The translations under genes and the position numbers were made by a program. Positions 43,426 to 55,151 of a DNA stretch of 64,000 nt are shown here, one piece after another; position 1 is the first letter of the stretch; every line of letters starts with the position of its first letter. The stretch is taken from the NCBI RefSeq assembly GCF_009727055.1, contig NC_052349.1, forward strand, positions 92,816,770 through 92,880,769, written 5' to 3'. Below the pieces are notes generated by a model, which was not told the origin of the DNA, made no database searches, and saw nothing but the letters and a program-made list of their open reading frames with translations. Source of the DNA: Benincasa hispida. Taxonomy: Eukaryota; Streptophyta; Magnoliopsida; Cucurbitales; Cucurbitaceae.

Positions 43426-45559
43426 TGAAGCAACTCTTAACGAAGAGTTTCCATGAATGTGTTCGGATCTTTCCAATTTCATTGTGACTGAAATACTACA
43501 CACACATTCTAACAAATAGTTATGCAATTTAACACTAATTAACAGCATGCTTTGATAAATAAAATACAAAGAATTTAGTTCACATACCAGTTGAAGAATC
43601 TCTTCACTTCGAACTCAACGCAGTGGAAGTAACCTCTACATTCTTTATCACCCAGTAAAACAATCGACTATGGCAGCACGATCGTCTACACGAACGGCAG
43701 TAAACGAACAAGCACGAGCAAGCAAAAGCGGGGACGACACCACCACTTAGAGCCCTTGGTATTCTCGGAGTGAGAATCCAAAAAGTGGTCTTTGTTGAAT
43801 TTGGTAGAGGAAGGAGGAACGGGTTAATCGTGTAGAACGATAAGCAAGTGGGAGAAGACTATCGTATAGAGGATGCTTATCGTTTAGAGAAAGCTACACG
43901 ATCGTATAGATTTTACTAAGCGATCACCTAGTAATAGGTAAGCGATCGTTTAGAAAACTCGGCACGCTAAGCGATCGTATAAAAAAGCTAAGCAATCGTT
44001 TAAAGAAAAGCGTATGATCGTTTAGACGCAGGGTGTGCGATCGTTTAAGCGATAAGGCTCTATCGTATAGGCTCTCAGCTAAGCGTCAAACGTTTTCAAC
44101 ACCTTTTGCGATTTTTTTGAACCAAATGCAAAATGAATCTAATTTTCATTTTATTCTTCAATTACAATAATCGAATAAATTTTTCCCACTAACGCACGAT
44201 TGAAGAGATATTTAGGTCAATTATCACATAATTAACCAATTTCATTAATAAATGAATATAATAATTTATATTCTTACCCTATAGTTTGATATCATATATC
44301 TACTATATTAATTTTCTCCTCCACTTTGATATAAATCATATTTATATCTAATTTCCTCCAAAATAATGTATCTCATACATTTAGTCGATTATATAATATA
44401 TAATTAACCAGTTCAATTATATCATATATAATCGAACTCCCTCTTGTCAATTTAAACATTTCAATCTAACCAAAAACTGATTCTCGACTTTTATCTAAGC
44501 TACCTAGGGACCTTATGGACCTATGGCTCGAACTCCACAGTACATGAATAAGCTAACTAAACTCTTTTAGCCACGAGATCCACCATCCATTAACTGTCAG
44601 GCATTCCACTAAAGACCAACAGCTGAACTCTTTTTACCACAGATATATTTTTGTGTCCATCGGATATAACCAATCATAAGTACGATGACTCTTCACAGAT
44701 ACTCGTAAGTACAAACTAGCCAGTTTATCATTTTTTCCTGTAGTTACATCTCACTCTTTAAGTACCACTGATTCCTCAATGAACAATACAACATAGTTCC
44801 AATTATGTGTGAATACCTCTCGGCCAAAAGAAGGTGTTGTGGCACCACATCGTTCAAGCCCCTAGAATCAACCCTTAAGGGAGCTATCTATTTATTTGCC
44901 CCTGCTTCGGGGAAGGAATGAATTCCATCTTGTGTAGCTGAGTTCCCAGCTCACAAATTAGACAAATCCTCAAAAAGGTAGGTTTGAATCGGCGACCTGA
45001 CCACTCACATCCATACAAATCAAAGGACCACCCTTAATGGTAGAAGTTCCCAACTCACTCAGGATTGAGGTTATGTTACCTATGGTCATCCTAGTGAAGT
45101 GAAGTCTGTGTCATGAATGGTGTTATATAACGAGGCGTTAACACTTCGTGGTCAGGTCTTATACAAACTCTTTGTATAGGACGCTCCCGCTCGCATGTCC
45201 CCTACACAAATGATCAGGATCAGACCATCTGTGATAACTCACAACACCTGTGACCATTCCACAAAGCGGATTGCATCCATAGTGTTACCAGGATAAGGTT
45301 TCCCTCCTATATCCATATATTACAGACCATTTTGGTTTTCACTTAAGACATGATCCACTTGTATGTCACCACATACATGCTTAAGTTACATATAGATAAC
45401 CAGGGATTTTATGTTTATTGGTTTGTGGTGAAGCAAATAAAACATACAACTGAGCAAGATCAAGATGTGAAGTGAATATCATATATTATACAATACAAAC
45501 GTTCGTACAAGTTATTTACAAACTACAGGACACAAGACTTTAAGGCATCAATCCCAACA
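43426..45559 (-). repeat. 3' LTR of copia C
   Basis: In minus sense TGTTGGGATTGATGCC at 45559 to GTTGCTTCA at 43426, 2134 bp. It contains a CGATCG-rich cluster at 43680-44060 and the family block at about 44500-45000. The adjacent 5 bp outside are AGAAG. Confidence 0.88.
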
Positions 45560-45560
45560 A

Positions 45561-45570
45561 TCTCCCACTT
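45561..45570 (-). other. Polypurine tract of copia C
   Basis: AAGTGGGAGA followed by T and the LTR. A second 'aagtgggaga' occurs ~85 bp upstream in sense (plus 45649-45658). Confidence 0.8.
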
Positions 45571-45659
45571 GTCCTAAAGTGAAGTGGGGTGTACATAAAA
45601 CTAGTACAAAACAATAAACTAGGACATAAAAGCCCAGTACAAGAAAATCTCCCACTTGC

Positions 45660-46509
45660 CCTAGTCTAGCCACGAGCGATCCTGTAGACCCATGCTCTGA
45701 AGTTGACCCTCAAACACTGTAGCCGTGAGAGCCTTCGTAAACGAGTAAGCAACATTGTGCTCCAATGCGATCTCTGTGACCATCACTCCCCTCGATACAC
45801 TATCTCGCAGATCAGATGATACTTCTGCTCTATGTGTTTTTCGTGCTTGTGACTCTTCGGCTCCTTGGAGTTTGCCACTGCTCCACTATTATCACAATAA
45901 AGGGAAATGGGCCTAGACATATCTGAAATAACTTCCAGTTCTATCAAGAACTTCCTGAGCAGACGGCCTCCTTAGCAGCTTCGCAAGCTGCTACGTACTT
46001 CGCCTCCATAGTGGAGTCAGTGATGTACCCCTACTTAGTGCTTTACCACACTACAGCTCCTCCGTTAAGAGTAAAGACTGACCCTGACGTGGACTTGCAA
46101 GAGTCCTTATCAGTCTGAAAGTCAGAATTTGTGTATCCAGTAAGGATCAAATCCCTAGATCCATACACGAGCATGTAGTCCCTCGTTCTCCGAAGATACT
46201 TGAGGATGTTTTTTACTGTGGTCTAGTGACCCTGGCCTGGGTTAGACTGATACCTACTGACTATGCCCACAACGTAATAAATGTCTGGACGAGTACAGAG
46301 CATTGCGTACATCAAACTACCAACGGCAGACGCATATGGAACCTATCTCATCTGCTCAACCTACTGAGGTGTCTTAGAACACATGTCCTTAGACAAAGTG
46401 ACTCCATGCCTGCATGACAGTAGGCCCCTCTTGGAGTCCTGCATCGAGTACTTGAGCAACATCTTGTCAATGTACGATGCTTGAGACAGTGCTAGCACTT
46501 CGTTCTTAC
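45660..46509 (-). pseudogene. Copia C RNase H
   Basis: The minus reading gives 'VGIVSRYQSNPGQGH', 'TTVKNILKYLRRTRDYMLVYGS', 'LTGYTNSDFQTDKDSCKSTSGSVFTLNGGAVVW' and 'ITDSTMEAKYVAACEAAKEAV'. This is the copia RNase H order; the expected GY.DSD.A reads GYTNSDF and the catalytic E of 'EAEYVAA' is EAKYVAA-like. Stops break it. It belongs downstream of the RT at 46510-47250. Confidence 0.75.
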
Positions 46510-47250
46510 GATCTCAAAAGATCTATATACCCACAAACTGAGCCTCTCCCAAATCTTTCATTTGGAATTGGGTCGCTAGCCAATTCTTAACTGCAATCAA
46601 TAGACCTACATCATTCCCAATGAGTAGTATATCGTCTACATACAACACTAAGAAGACTACTAAAGAGTTGATGATCTTTTTGTAGACACAAGGTTCATCA
46701 ACGTTCTGGTCAAAGCCATACGACTTAATCGCAGTATCAAACCGTATGTTCCAAGATCGAGATGCCTGTTTCAGCCCGTAAATGGATCGATTCAGCTTGC
46801 AAACCTTTTGCTCTTGACCTTGGGCTACGAATCCCTTAGATTGCACCATATAAATGGTCTCCTCAAGATTTCCATTCAGAAAGGCCGTCTTGACGTCCAT
46901 TTGCCAGATCTCATAATTATAATAAGTTGCAATGGACAGAAGGATGCGGATCAACTTTAGCATGGCAACAGGCGAGAAAGTCTCCTCATAGTCGACTCCC
47001 TCTACCTTGGGATATAACCCTTTGCCACAAGTCGAGCCTTGAAGGTCTGTACTTCCCATTAGCACCTCGTTTATGCTTGTAGATCCATTTACAGCCTATA
47101 AGTCTTACCCCATTAGGCTGATCTACAAGATCCCATACTTGAATTGAAGTACATTGACTCCATCTCAAGATCCATGGCCTTGGATCCATTCATCCGGTCA
47201 ACATCCTCCATTGCTTTTGATAAGAACAACAATCCTCAACGTCGCTATCT
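46510..47250 (-). pseudogene. Copia C reverse transcriptase, YVDD intact
   Basis: The longest open part is 47065-46523 (180 residues): '[22 protein letters not shown]', 'IWQMDVKTAFLNGNLEETIYM', 'CKLNRSIYGLKQASRSWNIRF', 'DEPCVYKKIINS', 'LVLYVDDILLIGND', 'FQMKDLGEAQFVGI'. The catalytic YVDD and the upstream MDVKTAFLNG block are intact. The N-terminal part (47189-46986: 'LIGCKWIYKHKRGANGK') is in another frame. It would synthesise element cDNA if repaired; as it stands it is broken. Confidence 0.88.
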
Positions 47251-48064
47251 GCTACCATAGCAAGATTTCCGTGAAACCCAGATAGCGAATGGGCGGTTCG
47301 CAACCCTCCCACTACATCAAGTTCCCATCATACTATTGAGGTGGAACCGACCTACTAGATGAACTTCAATCAACAACTCTTGTTGATGTAGCAGACTCTT
47401 AACAACTCTTGTTGAAGTTTCAGTAGTTTCATTGGAAAGCTCACGCAACACGATTTACTTCGTGGACTGTGCTCTCTTATATGATCCTCCTCCGAAAATT
47501 AAGTTTGTGGAAACAAACACCCTATTTTCCAACGAATCATAAAAAGTACCCCTCGTGTACCTTTGAGTTAGCCTACAAAGAGGCATAACCTCGACCATGG
47601 TTCCAACTTCTTGAGATTTGCCTCAAGCACGTGTGTAGGACAACCCCAAATGCGGAAGTGACGTAAACTAGCTTTACGCCTGTTCCACAACTCCAGAGGT
47701 GTTCTCGCAACACTCTCAGAGGAAACATAGTTGAGTATGTATACCAAAGTCTCCACTGCAAAACCTCAAAACGAGTCTGGTAAGGAAGCATAACTCATCA
47801 TCGAACGAACCATGTCCAACAAGGTTCTATTTCTCCTCTCTTCTATACCATTCTGCTGAGGTGTACCCGGTGCTGAGAGTTGGGAACGATTCCATGTTCT
47901 ATCAAATAGTCCTGGAATCCCGAGTCCAAAAACTCTCTAGCTTAATCCGATCAAAGTGTTGTAATTCGTCTATCCAATGCATTTTCAACTTCAGCCTTGA
48001 ACTCTTTAAACTTTTCAAGGGATTCAGACTTTCGTTGCATAAGATAAACATATCTTTACCAAGA
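47251..48064 (-). pseudogene. Copia C integrase core and C-terminus
   Basis: 'KSESLEKFKEFKAEVENAL' and 'LSAPGTPQQNGIEERRNR'-type sequence are followed by 'LVYILNYVSSESVARTPLELWNRRKASLRHFRIWGCPTHVLEANLKKLEP' and a phosphate-loop-less tail with 'LSNETTETSTRVVKS'. The acidic residue of 'SD' is followed by a disrupted core. Confidence 0.7.
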
Positions 48065-48781
48065 CTAATCATCAGTAAAACTGATAAAATACTTATAGCC
48101 ACCTCGGGCTCGCATATTCGTAGGATCACAAAGCTTATAATGTATTAACTTAAGAGGTTCTTTGGCTCGATAACCTTTTCCAGTAAAAGGTCGTTTAGTC
48201 ATCTTACCCTCGAGGCAAGATTCGCATATCGGTAAAGAATTTTCTTCTAACTCACTTAGAAGTCTATTCTTCACCAATCTCTCAATCCTATTGAGATTGA
48301 TGTGCTCTAACCCAAGATGCCAAAGATGGGCATTTTCTTTTGGAGAAATACATCGATGTTTTGATTGAGTTACGACAGTTTTAAACAATTCTGAGTTATG
48401 GAGGGAATTAATGGCTAACAGCCTTAGCACATATAAATTACTTTCCAAATATACTATACAAATAGTAATACCATCTTTATGAATAAACGCTTTATCTACA
48501 TTAAAACTAACAGTGTATTTACATTGTAACAAGAACTTTACAGAAATAAGGTTCCTCTTAAGTTCGGGCACAATATATACATCATTCAAATATAGAAACC
48601 TATTCTGTAAAGCTAACTGAAACCCTCCCACTGCCACAACTGAGATGACGTGCCAAGTGCCTACTCGCATCGTCATCTTACTAGTTTCCAGTTGTCGCCA
48701 GGATCTAATTCCCTGAAAAGAAGAACAAACGTGATTAGTGGCGTCCGAATCAATTATCCAGGCAGAATCATCATTCTCCAC
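48065..48781 (-). pseudogene. Copia C protease and integrase N-terminus
   Basis: A 238-residue open stretch. Protease site 'WIIDSDATNHVCSSF': the catalytic DSG is DSD. Then 'MTMRVGTWHVISVVAVGG', 'VYIVPELKRNLISVKFLL', the HHCC zinc region 'LWHLGLEHINLNRIERL' to 'LPICESCLEGKMTKRPF', and 'IHYKLCDPTNMRARGGYKYFISFTDD'. The integrase first Asp (family HSDLCGP) is replaced (HYKLCDP). Confidence 0.85.
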
Positions 48782-49707
48782 TAAACAAGTTTCAAGTACA
48801 AGTAAATCATACTTACCTTTATCTGCCTTGGCCTTAGCCTTGGCGGCCTTCCTTTCCTTCAGCCAGCGAGGAAAGTTCCTCTTCCAGTGTCCATCCTGGT
48901 TGCAGTGGAAACACTTTCCCTTTTCAACCGGTGGTGGATGCCTTCTTGGGGCGACAGGCGGGCAGGTGCCTTCTCTTTTTCTTTACCACCCTTCTTCTTC
49001 TTTCCCTTTGCAGAGTTAGAAGTAGAAGGTGCAAACTTCATTCCTGAGGTCGAATCTCTATGGAACGTCCTGGAAGATGAAGCAACATTTGCCTCACCTT
49101 TCTTTCTCTCCTTACTTTTCAGTAAAGATTGGTAGGTCTGCAACTCGTTGAGGAGAGTTCTAAGGTTATATTTCACTTTGTTAAGAATCACATTACTGAC
49201 AAAGTGTAGTAAGCTCTCCAGCAAAGAATACAGGATTATGCTAACCTAGTTGCCCTCATTGATGGTAGACCCATTTAACTCTGCCACATTGAAGTGGACC
49301 ATCATGTTAAGCACATGTTCACGAACAGAGGTGCCTTCTTCCATTTTGGAGTTGAATATATACTTAAGAGCCTCATGCATAAGCTGTTCAGACGGTTGTT
49401 CAAACATCCCCCGCAGGGACATCATGATCTCATGCGCTGAGACCATGGGCTCATGTTTCTTGGCCAAGATTTCAGAAAGACATGCCAAGATCTAGGCTCG
49501 GGCCTTCTCATTCATCCGTATCCATCACTCGTATGCCTCCCGAACATTTCGAGCTGCATTTGGAGCTGGAATAGGAGGACAGACCTCCGTAAGGGCGAAC
49601 ATGAGATCCTCGATGATAAGTATCGCCGTGATTATGTGTTTCCATGTCGAAAAGTTATCGCCAGTTAATTTTTCGACGCTAAGCAAAGGTAACGTGGTTA
49701 TGGCCAT
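48782..49707 (-). pseudogene. Copia C gag
   Basis: Three open pieces in sequence: 49707-49525 starts 'MAITTLPLLSVEKLTG' and runs to 'NVREAYE'; 49488-49246 has 'ILAKKHEPMVSAHEIMMSLRGMF' and 'EGTSVREHVLNMMVHFNVAE'; 49224-48859 has 'NKVKYNLRTLLNELQTYQSLLK' and a Lys/Ser-rich linker. The zinc knuckle, in a shifted frame near 48915, is 'CFHCNQDGHWKRNF': the last ligand Cys is Phe. The start at 49707 matches the gag start of B. Confidence 0.85.
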
Positions 49708-51997
49708 TTTGAACAGATTATTGCTAAAAATACGAACAAAAATTTATTAAATTTTTCTAAACCACATTTAACCAATTAATTTTGCAAAACCGTTTCAAGT
49801 ACCCTAAGTGAAAGACTTCTATTTTGCAATGATGCCCCAGTGAGGCAGGATAAACATCACCGGTGGGGTGATCAGATGCCCCTTCGTTGGGATGAGACAT
49901 TCTCAATCATTAGGCAGAACCAACTCTTGGAACTAAACCTAACAAAAACCATTTATTCGGTCCAGAACTGTTAACCTTTAACAATTCTGCGTAAGTGTGA
50001 CCCCTCGCTTTCAGTGCCAGAGTCTTGCCCTAATGAGCCTACCGTAGGGAAGAAACAGATTGAGACAAGAGACTAAGTTACCTTATCCTCTTACAGGAGA
50101 TCAAATAAAGAAACATGCAAAACTGCCATCCTTTAGGGGGACACTCCCAAGGTGCCTCAAGGCGATGCACAGTAACTTTATTCAATCCAACGAGGGAGAC
50201 CGAGGGATATGCTTTCGCACTTCCCGCTCCCACTTACTATGAACACTCTCTCCATCACCTGATATTAACCTACCCAAACACCATCCGTTATGGGGACATG
50301 CCAAAGGTGCCTTGAGGCCGAGGATAGATCTCACAGTGTGGACTACTTAGGAGAAACGTGAAAGGTTTAAGTGAAGCATCATATGCCCCAAGTACCTCCC
50401 ACTGAATATTCTACCTAAGGGTTCATTAACCTAGACAATCCGGCTACTGATTTTAGTCTAAGTCATCTTTTTAAAGTCCGCTCATAAAAAAAAATTTGTC
50501 TATGAATTATGAAAAAATTGAAGTAGTCTCATTTAAACACTTTAATGGATTGTACTTAACTTGCATGCATGCATCAAATCTATCTAATTCACTTTTCTAG
50601 GTAAGTTCCCAGGTAAGGGTGTTACGTTTCCGTCAACTTAAATACCCCAGCCTAGATAGAACCCACCTTAGTCAAAAGGTCCCTTATAGATAGATTTGCT
50701 ACACTTTAACCTTTTATTAGTCAATTTAATCCTATTAAACCGATTAAAAGATTAAAGTCTTAGGGTTGCTAATCATATTAGAACCGTGATCTTAGGTCTA
50801 TGTCATCTAAGTTTTAAATATTTTAAAACCATGAATTAAACCTAAGTGAGTATGCATGTCTTTCTTATTGCTTTTAGTTCTAATTTCTGTTTAACTTTTA
50901 AAAAGAAACAACTAAAATACATTGTGGTTGTTTATAAAGTAACGTATGTGTCATGCTTCATGCAATATCCGGTCATTACTATACATAACTTTTATATACG
51001 CGTAATAACCAAGCAAACATGCTTTCCATTCACCTTTATACTATAACAATTATAATATAAAGATGATGCATGTCAATGCTTTTTATGCCTGCATAAATAT
51101 AACTATTATATTATATGATGCATGAGCATGCTCTTACATAATTAAATCATGCTTCTCTAAATTATAACATTTACAATAAAGAGATGATGCATGACCAATG
51201 CATAACCTAAGGTGGGATTTACTATATGTGCATACCATATGACATATAAAAACATACATCGCATGTAAAAAAACCAAGGATTAATGGACCGGGATGAACC
51301 TTTACAAAAAACCAAAATGAAATAACTCTATATATTACATTTTCCATCAAGAAAACCGGTTCACAGGCGAACCAGGTCTTGAACCGCCAAGAGAACTCCA
51401 TCGTTTAGTAAACGTCGAAGGTAAACGATCGCCCAGCGCACACTAAACGATAGGCGCAAAAGCAAAACAATCGCTTAGATGACAACGAGGCTGAGAAGCC
51501 TGATCGTCTAGACGATCGTTAAATGCAACGAAAGGTAAACAATTTACCGTGCGTTGCTAAGCGATTGTTTAGTTAGTTACTAAGCAATGAAGCTTGCTGA
51601 GCTAAACGATCGTCTAGTGCGCACGCGTGTTAAATGCTACGCGAGCATCTGAAACTCAGCGATCGCTAACCCCATCGTCTACACAACCCGATCAACCTTT
51701 GATCGTCTTCTTCCTCGAAGAACAGCAACCCTTGCTCCGATCTTCTTCACGAACGACTCAAGACTCAAGCTGACTTTGAATTATAGACTCGATAACGATT
51801 AATAATGCCCAAAAGCGCAAAGGCCTTTACAATCAACCGAAAATGTAAAAGAATTAAATCAAACCGAGGCATAAATCCCATAAAACTCCATTAATCTACA
51901 CATCCACAACAATTTAACGATTAAACAGAGTAGATATGCACCCACCAAGAATGTATATGCAATTCGTTGCAACAATAAAATTGGAATATCATAACCT
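49708..51997 (-). other. Untranslated leader of copia C
   Basis: About 2.3 kb, colinear with the B leader. CGATCG-rich block at 51400-51700, AT hairpins near 51030-51180, paired G/C-rich motif at 50128-50169 and 50282-50330. No long ORF. Confidence 0.8.
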
Positions 51998-52010
51998 GGC
52001 TCTAATACCA
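51998..52010 (-). other. Primer binding site of copia C
   Basis: Minus strand TGGTATTAGAGCC: one C-to-T change from the iMet PBS of element B, two bases from the LTR end. Confidence 0.9.
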
Positions 52011-52012
52011 AT

Positions 52013-52450
52013 TGAAGGAACTCTTGACGAAGAGTTTCCATGAGCGCGTTCGGATCTTTTCGATTTCATTGTGACCAAAATACCACACACACGCTCTAAC
52101 AAATAGTTATGCAATTTAACACTAATTAACAGCATGCTTTGATAAATAAAATACAAGGGATTGAGTTCACATACCAGTTGAAGACTCTCTTCACTTCGAA
52201 CTCAATGCAGCGGAAGCAACCTCTACGTTCTTTATCGCTCAGCAAAATAGTTGGCTACGGTAGCACAATCATCTACACGAACGACAGCAAACGAACAAGC
52301 ACGAGCAAGCAGGAGCAGGGACGACACCACCACTTAGAGCCCTCGGTATTCTCGGAGTGAGAATCCAAAGAGTGGTCTTTGTTGAATTTAGTAGAGGAAG
52401 AAGGAACGGGATGATCGTGTAGAACGATAAACAAGTGGGAGAATGCCATC
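52013..52450 (-). repeat. 5' LTR remnant of copia C
   Basis: It corresponds to the last ~430 bp of the LTR in sense and aligns base by base with 43426-43870. Similarity ends at about 52450, where hAT coding sequence starts. CGATCG-type words at 52250-52440. Confidence 0.85.
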
Positions 52451-52746
52451 GTGAAGAGTTTGTTAATAATGTTGAAAATGATGTTGATAATGTCAAATTA
52501 GAGTTGGATCATTATTTAGATGAGTCTCTTCTACCACGGTCGGATGACTTTAACATTTTGCAATGGTGGAAGTTGAATGGAGTGAAGTATCCTGTTTTGT
52601 ATCAAATTACAAAAGATATTCTAGTCGTTCCTATCACTACTGTTGCTTCTGAATCTGCATTTAGTATTGGTGGTAGACATGTAGGTCTACATCATTCTCA
52701 AATTCATGAAAATTTATTGGAAGCTTTGATGTGTACTCAAGATTGA
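52451..52746 (+). pseudogene. hAT transposase C-terminal dimerisation domain
   Basis: The open frame reads 'ELDHYLDESLLPRSDDFNIL', 'WWKLNGVKYPVLYQITKDIL', 'VPITTVASESAFSIGGR' and ends 'NLLEALMCTQD' and a stop at 52746. This is the hATC signature: LD.YL, F.IL.WWK.N...YP.L, P.STVASE.AFS.GGR, E.L.C.QD. The catalytic RNase H-like core and the BED finger upstream are absent, so it cannot cut DNA. It runs in frame from LTR sequence on the left, which is not part of the gene. Confidence 0.88.
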
Positions 52747-53439
52747 CCATGGGCGGAATGTATGAATTAGTATTATTGTTTAATTTATTTAATAAACTTT
52801 TATTATTTACAATTTGAGATCTAAATTTCCTTTTACATATCTTAAATAGATAAGCATACTCTGATAGATACTAAAGTTTTGGAAAATGTTCTTGAGGATC
52901 GAGATCCAGATGATGTAAGTTATAAGTTCGTGTATTATTATTATTATTATTGATTTAATTGATTTATATTAATATGTACAATATTTGTGTTTTTTTTTTC
53001 AGGAATCATCCCTTAAAAGTTGGATGAAATTCATTGATGGCAGCTTAGTTTGGCTATGTTATTGTCATGTTGTGTCTTAAACAAATATGTTGTTGTTGTC
53101 ATGTTGTAACTTTTCTTAAAATAATTATCGATGAATGTTTTTATTATTTAAGTTTAAGTTGAATTTTCACGAGAATAATTGATGGATTATGAATGGATGT
53201 TTTTATTATTTAAGTTTACTTGAATTTTAATGAGAATTATTGATGGATTATGAATGGATGTTTTTATTGTTTAAGTTTATGTTGAATTTTTATGAGAATA
53301 ATTGGTGGATTATGAATAAATATTTTTAATAGAAAAATTGATAATATTCTATTAATTTGCACTAAGAAATGTTTTGTTTCAATAAAAATTTCATTGAAAA
53401 GTCTATATTTTATTTTTTTTTTTAAAAAAAAAACAAAGG

Positions 53440-53548
53440 CGGGGAATCCGATCCTCGCGGATCCCGCCCCGTTCCCCATGGGGACTGAGAATGGTATAGG
53501 GGGCGGGGATGGCTTCCCCGTCCCCGCCCCGCCTCGTGGACATCTCTA
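53440..53548 (+). repeat. G/C-rich hAT terminus with inverted repeats
   Basis: Repeated blocks of 'gcgggg' and 'ccccgcc' (53440-53535) form inverted repeats next to the terminal TAGAGATG complement. The local GC content is far above its surroundings. Confidence 0.6.
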
Positions 53549-53860
53549 GTCAGAAAGTGTTTCCTATGTCATAAAGAATGACACTTAAAGAAAAAATGTT
53601 CTTTGAATAAGAGAAATGAAGCATCAATTAGCAAGCATGTAGGGGAATCTAATGCAGCAAATGTTACTAATGAGTATGATTCAGCAGAGATCTTGATGGT
53701 GTCGAACAGGGATATTCAGGATACTTGGATCATGGATTCAAGGTGCACGTTTCACATGACTCTTAATCATGATTTCTTGATTGACTTTCAGGAAAATGAT
53801 GGGGGATCAGTTTTGCTTGGTGACAATGGTGCTTGTAATGTAAAAGGAATTGGGTCAATT
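53549..53860 (+). pseudogene. Copia E gag zinc knuckle and protease
   Basis: 'CFLCHKE', a TGA at the usual Gly, 'HLKKKC': the knuckle ligands are kept but interrupted. Protease active site 'WIMDSRCTFHM', where the family has DSGCTFHM, so the flap Gly is Arg. Then 'LLGDNGACNVKGIGSI' and a stop. Confidence 0.8.
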
Positions 53861-54180
53861 TGAATTGCAACACATGATGGAATGATCCGAATTCTTACAA
53901 ATGTAAGGTATGTTTCAGAACTTAAACGAAATCTAATTTCTCTAGGAAAATTAGATAGAGTAGGTTATTCCTATAAATCTAAGAATGAAGTTATGAAGGT
54001 TATCAAGGGTTCTTTGGTTAAGCTGGAGGAGACCTTGAGGAATGGCTTTTATGTGTATGAAGGTATTGCAGTTTCAGGTAGTACTATTGTTGCGTCTAGG
54101 AAAGAAACAGATGCATCTATGTTATGGCATAAAAGACTAGCTCATGTGAGTGAAAAAGGTCTTCAAGTTCTTTCACAATA
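53861..54180 (+). pseudogene. Copia E pre-integrase region
   Basis: Open from 53882: 'MIRILTNVRYVSELKRNLISLGKLDRVGY' and 'DASMLWHKRLAHVSEKGLQVLS', which is GAG_pre-integrase with the His-x3-His (HKRLAHVS) of the integrase zinc finger. It ends with a TAA at 54179. Confidence 0.85.
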
Positions 54181-55151
54181 AGGTTTTCTTGGAGGACTTA
54201 AAGACATTGAACTCCCATTTTGTGAACATTGCATAATGGGAAAGTCTACCAGAGTGAAGTTTGGGAAAGGGAAGCATTATACCAAAGGAATGTTGGATTA
54301 TGTTCATTCAGATTTGTGGGGTTCATTCAGATTTGTGGGGTTCTATAAAGGTACCTTCTATGGGAGGTTCGAGATACTTCATGTTGATCATCGATGATTT
54401 TTTAAAGAAGGTGTGGATATATCCACTGAAACAGAAGGATAAAGCTTTTGGAAAATTTCTTGAATGGAAAAAGCAGGTTGAGAACTAAATAGGCAGAAAG
54501 GTAAAGTATTTGAGGACAGACAATGGTTTAGAATTTGTTAATCACAAATTTGGTAAGTTTTGCAAATCTGATGGAATTATGAGGCATTTCACTGTTACGT
54601 ACACTCCACAGCAGAATGGTTTATCTAAGAGGTTTAACAAAACAATTATGGAGCATACGAGATGTCTCTTGACAAATGCTTCATTACCCTTGAAGTTTTA
54701 GGGGGAAGCTGCCCAAACAGCCTGTTATCTCATTAATAGGAGTCTGTCTTCCGCTTTAGGCCTAAAGACTCCTTAGGAGATATGGATAGGAAAAACTCCA
54801 AGTTTGGATCATCTCATAGTGTTTGGATGTTCAGCTTATGCTCAAGTTAAAGAAGGAAAGTTGAATAAGAGGGCACTAAAATGTATGTTTATTGGCTATC
54901 ATCAAGCTGTTACAGGATATAAACTTTGGTGCTTGGAAGAGGGCAGAAATAAATGTATTATCAGTAGAGATGTGACCTTTAATGAAGAAAAGATGAAATG
55001 TTGTGTCAAAGAGCAGCAGAAATGGTAAACAGTTGATCAAGTTGAGGCGGAGGTTAGAATTGATTCTAAAGCATGACCATCGATTAGTTCAGATGAATCT
55101 AGTGATCAGTCGTTCAGTTTTGATGGTTGACAGCCTCAACTATAGAGGACT
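54181..55151 (+). pseudogene. Copia E integrase
   Basis: 'PFCEHCIMGKS' completes the HHCC finger. First Asp in 'HSDLWGS', second in 'LRTDNGLEFVN', Glu position in 'TPQQNGLSKRFNKT', where NGLSER has become NGLSKR, so the third catalytic residue is lost. A 19-bp tandem duplication at 54302-54339 shifts the frame just at the first Asp. The C-terminal part reads 'VFGCSAYAQVKEGKLNKRALKCMFIGY'. Stops at 54486, 54699 and elsewhere. Confidence 0.85.

Larger units (their letters stand above)
43426..52450 (-). mobile_element. Copia element C, nearly full length, 5' LTR truncated
   Basis: The most complete copia here: 5' LTR remnant (52450-52013), PBS, ~2.3-kb leader, gag, protease, integrase, RT, RNase H, polypurine tract and 3' LTR (45559-43426). 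The 5' LTR remnant and the matching part of the 3' LTR differ at roughly one base in ten by eye, mostly C/T and G/A changes, so insertion is old. A hAT fragment replaces the rest of the 5' LTR. Confidence 0.9.
52451..53548 (+). mobile_element. hAT transposon 3' fragment
   Basis: A hAT C-terminal dimerisation domain is followed by ~800 bp of non-coding DNA and a G/C-rich end, CCGCCTCGTGGACATCTCTA (53529-53548). As a reverse complement this starts TAGAGATGTCCACG, like plant hAT termini. The 5' part and its terminal repeat are missing, so no 8-bp duplication can be checked. Confidence 0.75.

Noticed and set aside
48738..49135. Plus-strand ORFs of 80-95 codons over copia C gag
   Set aside because: They are antisense shadows of the gag Lys/Ser-rich region on the minus strand.
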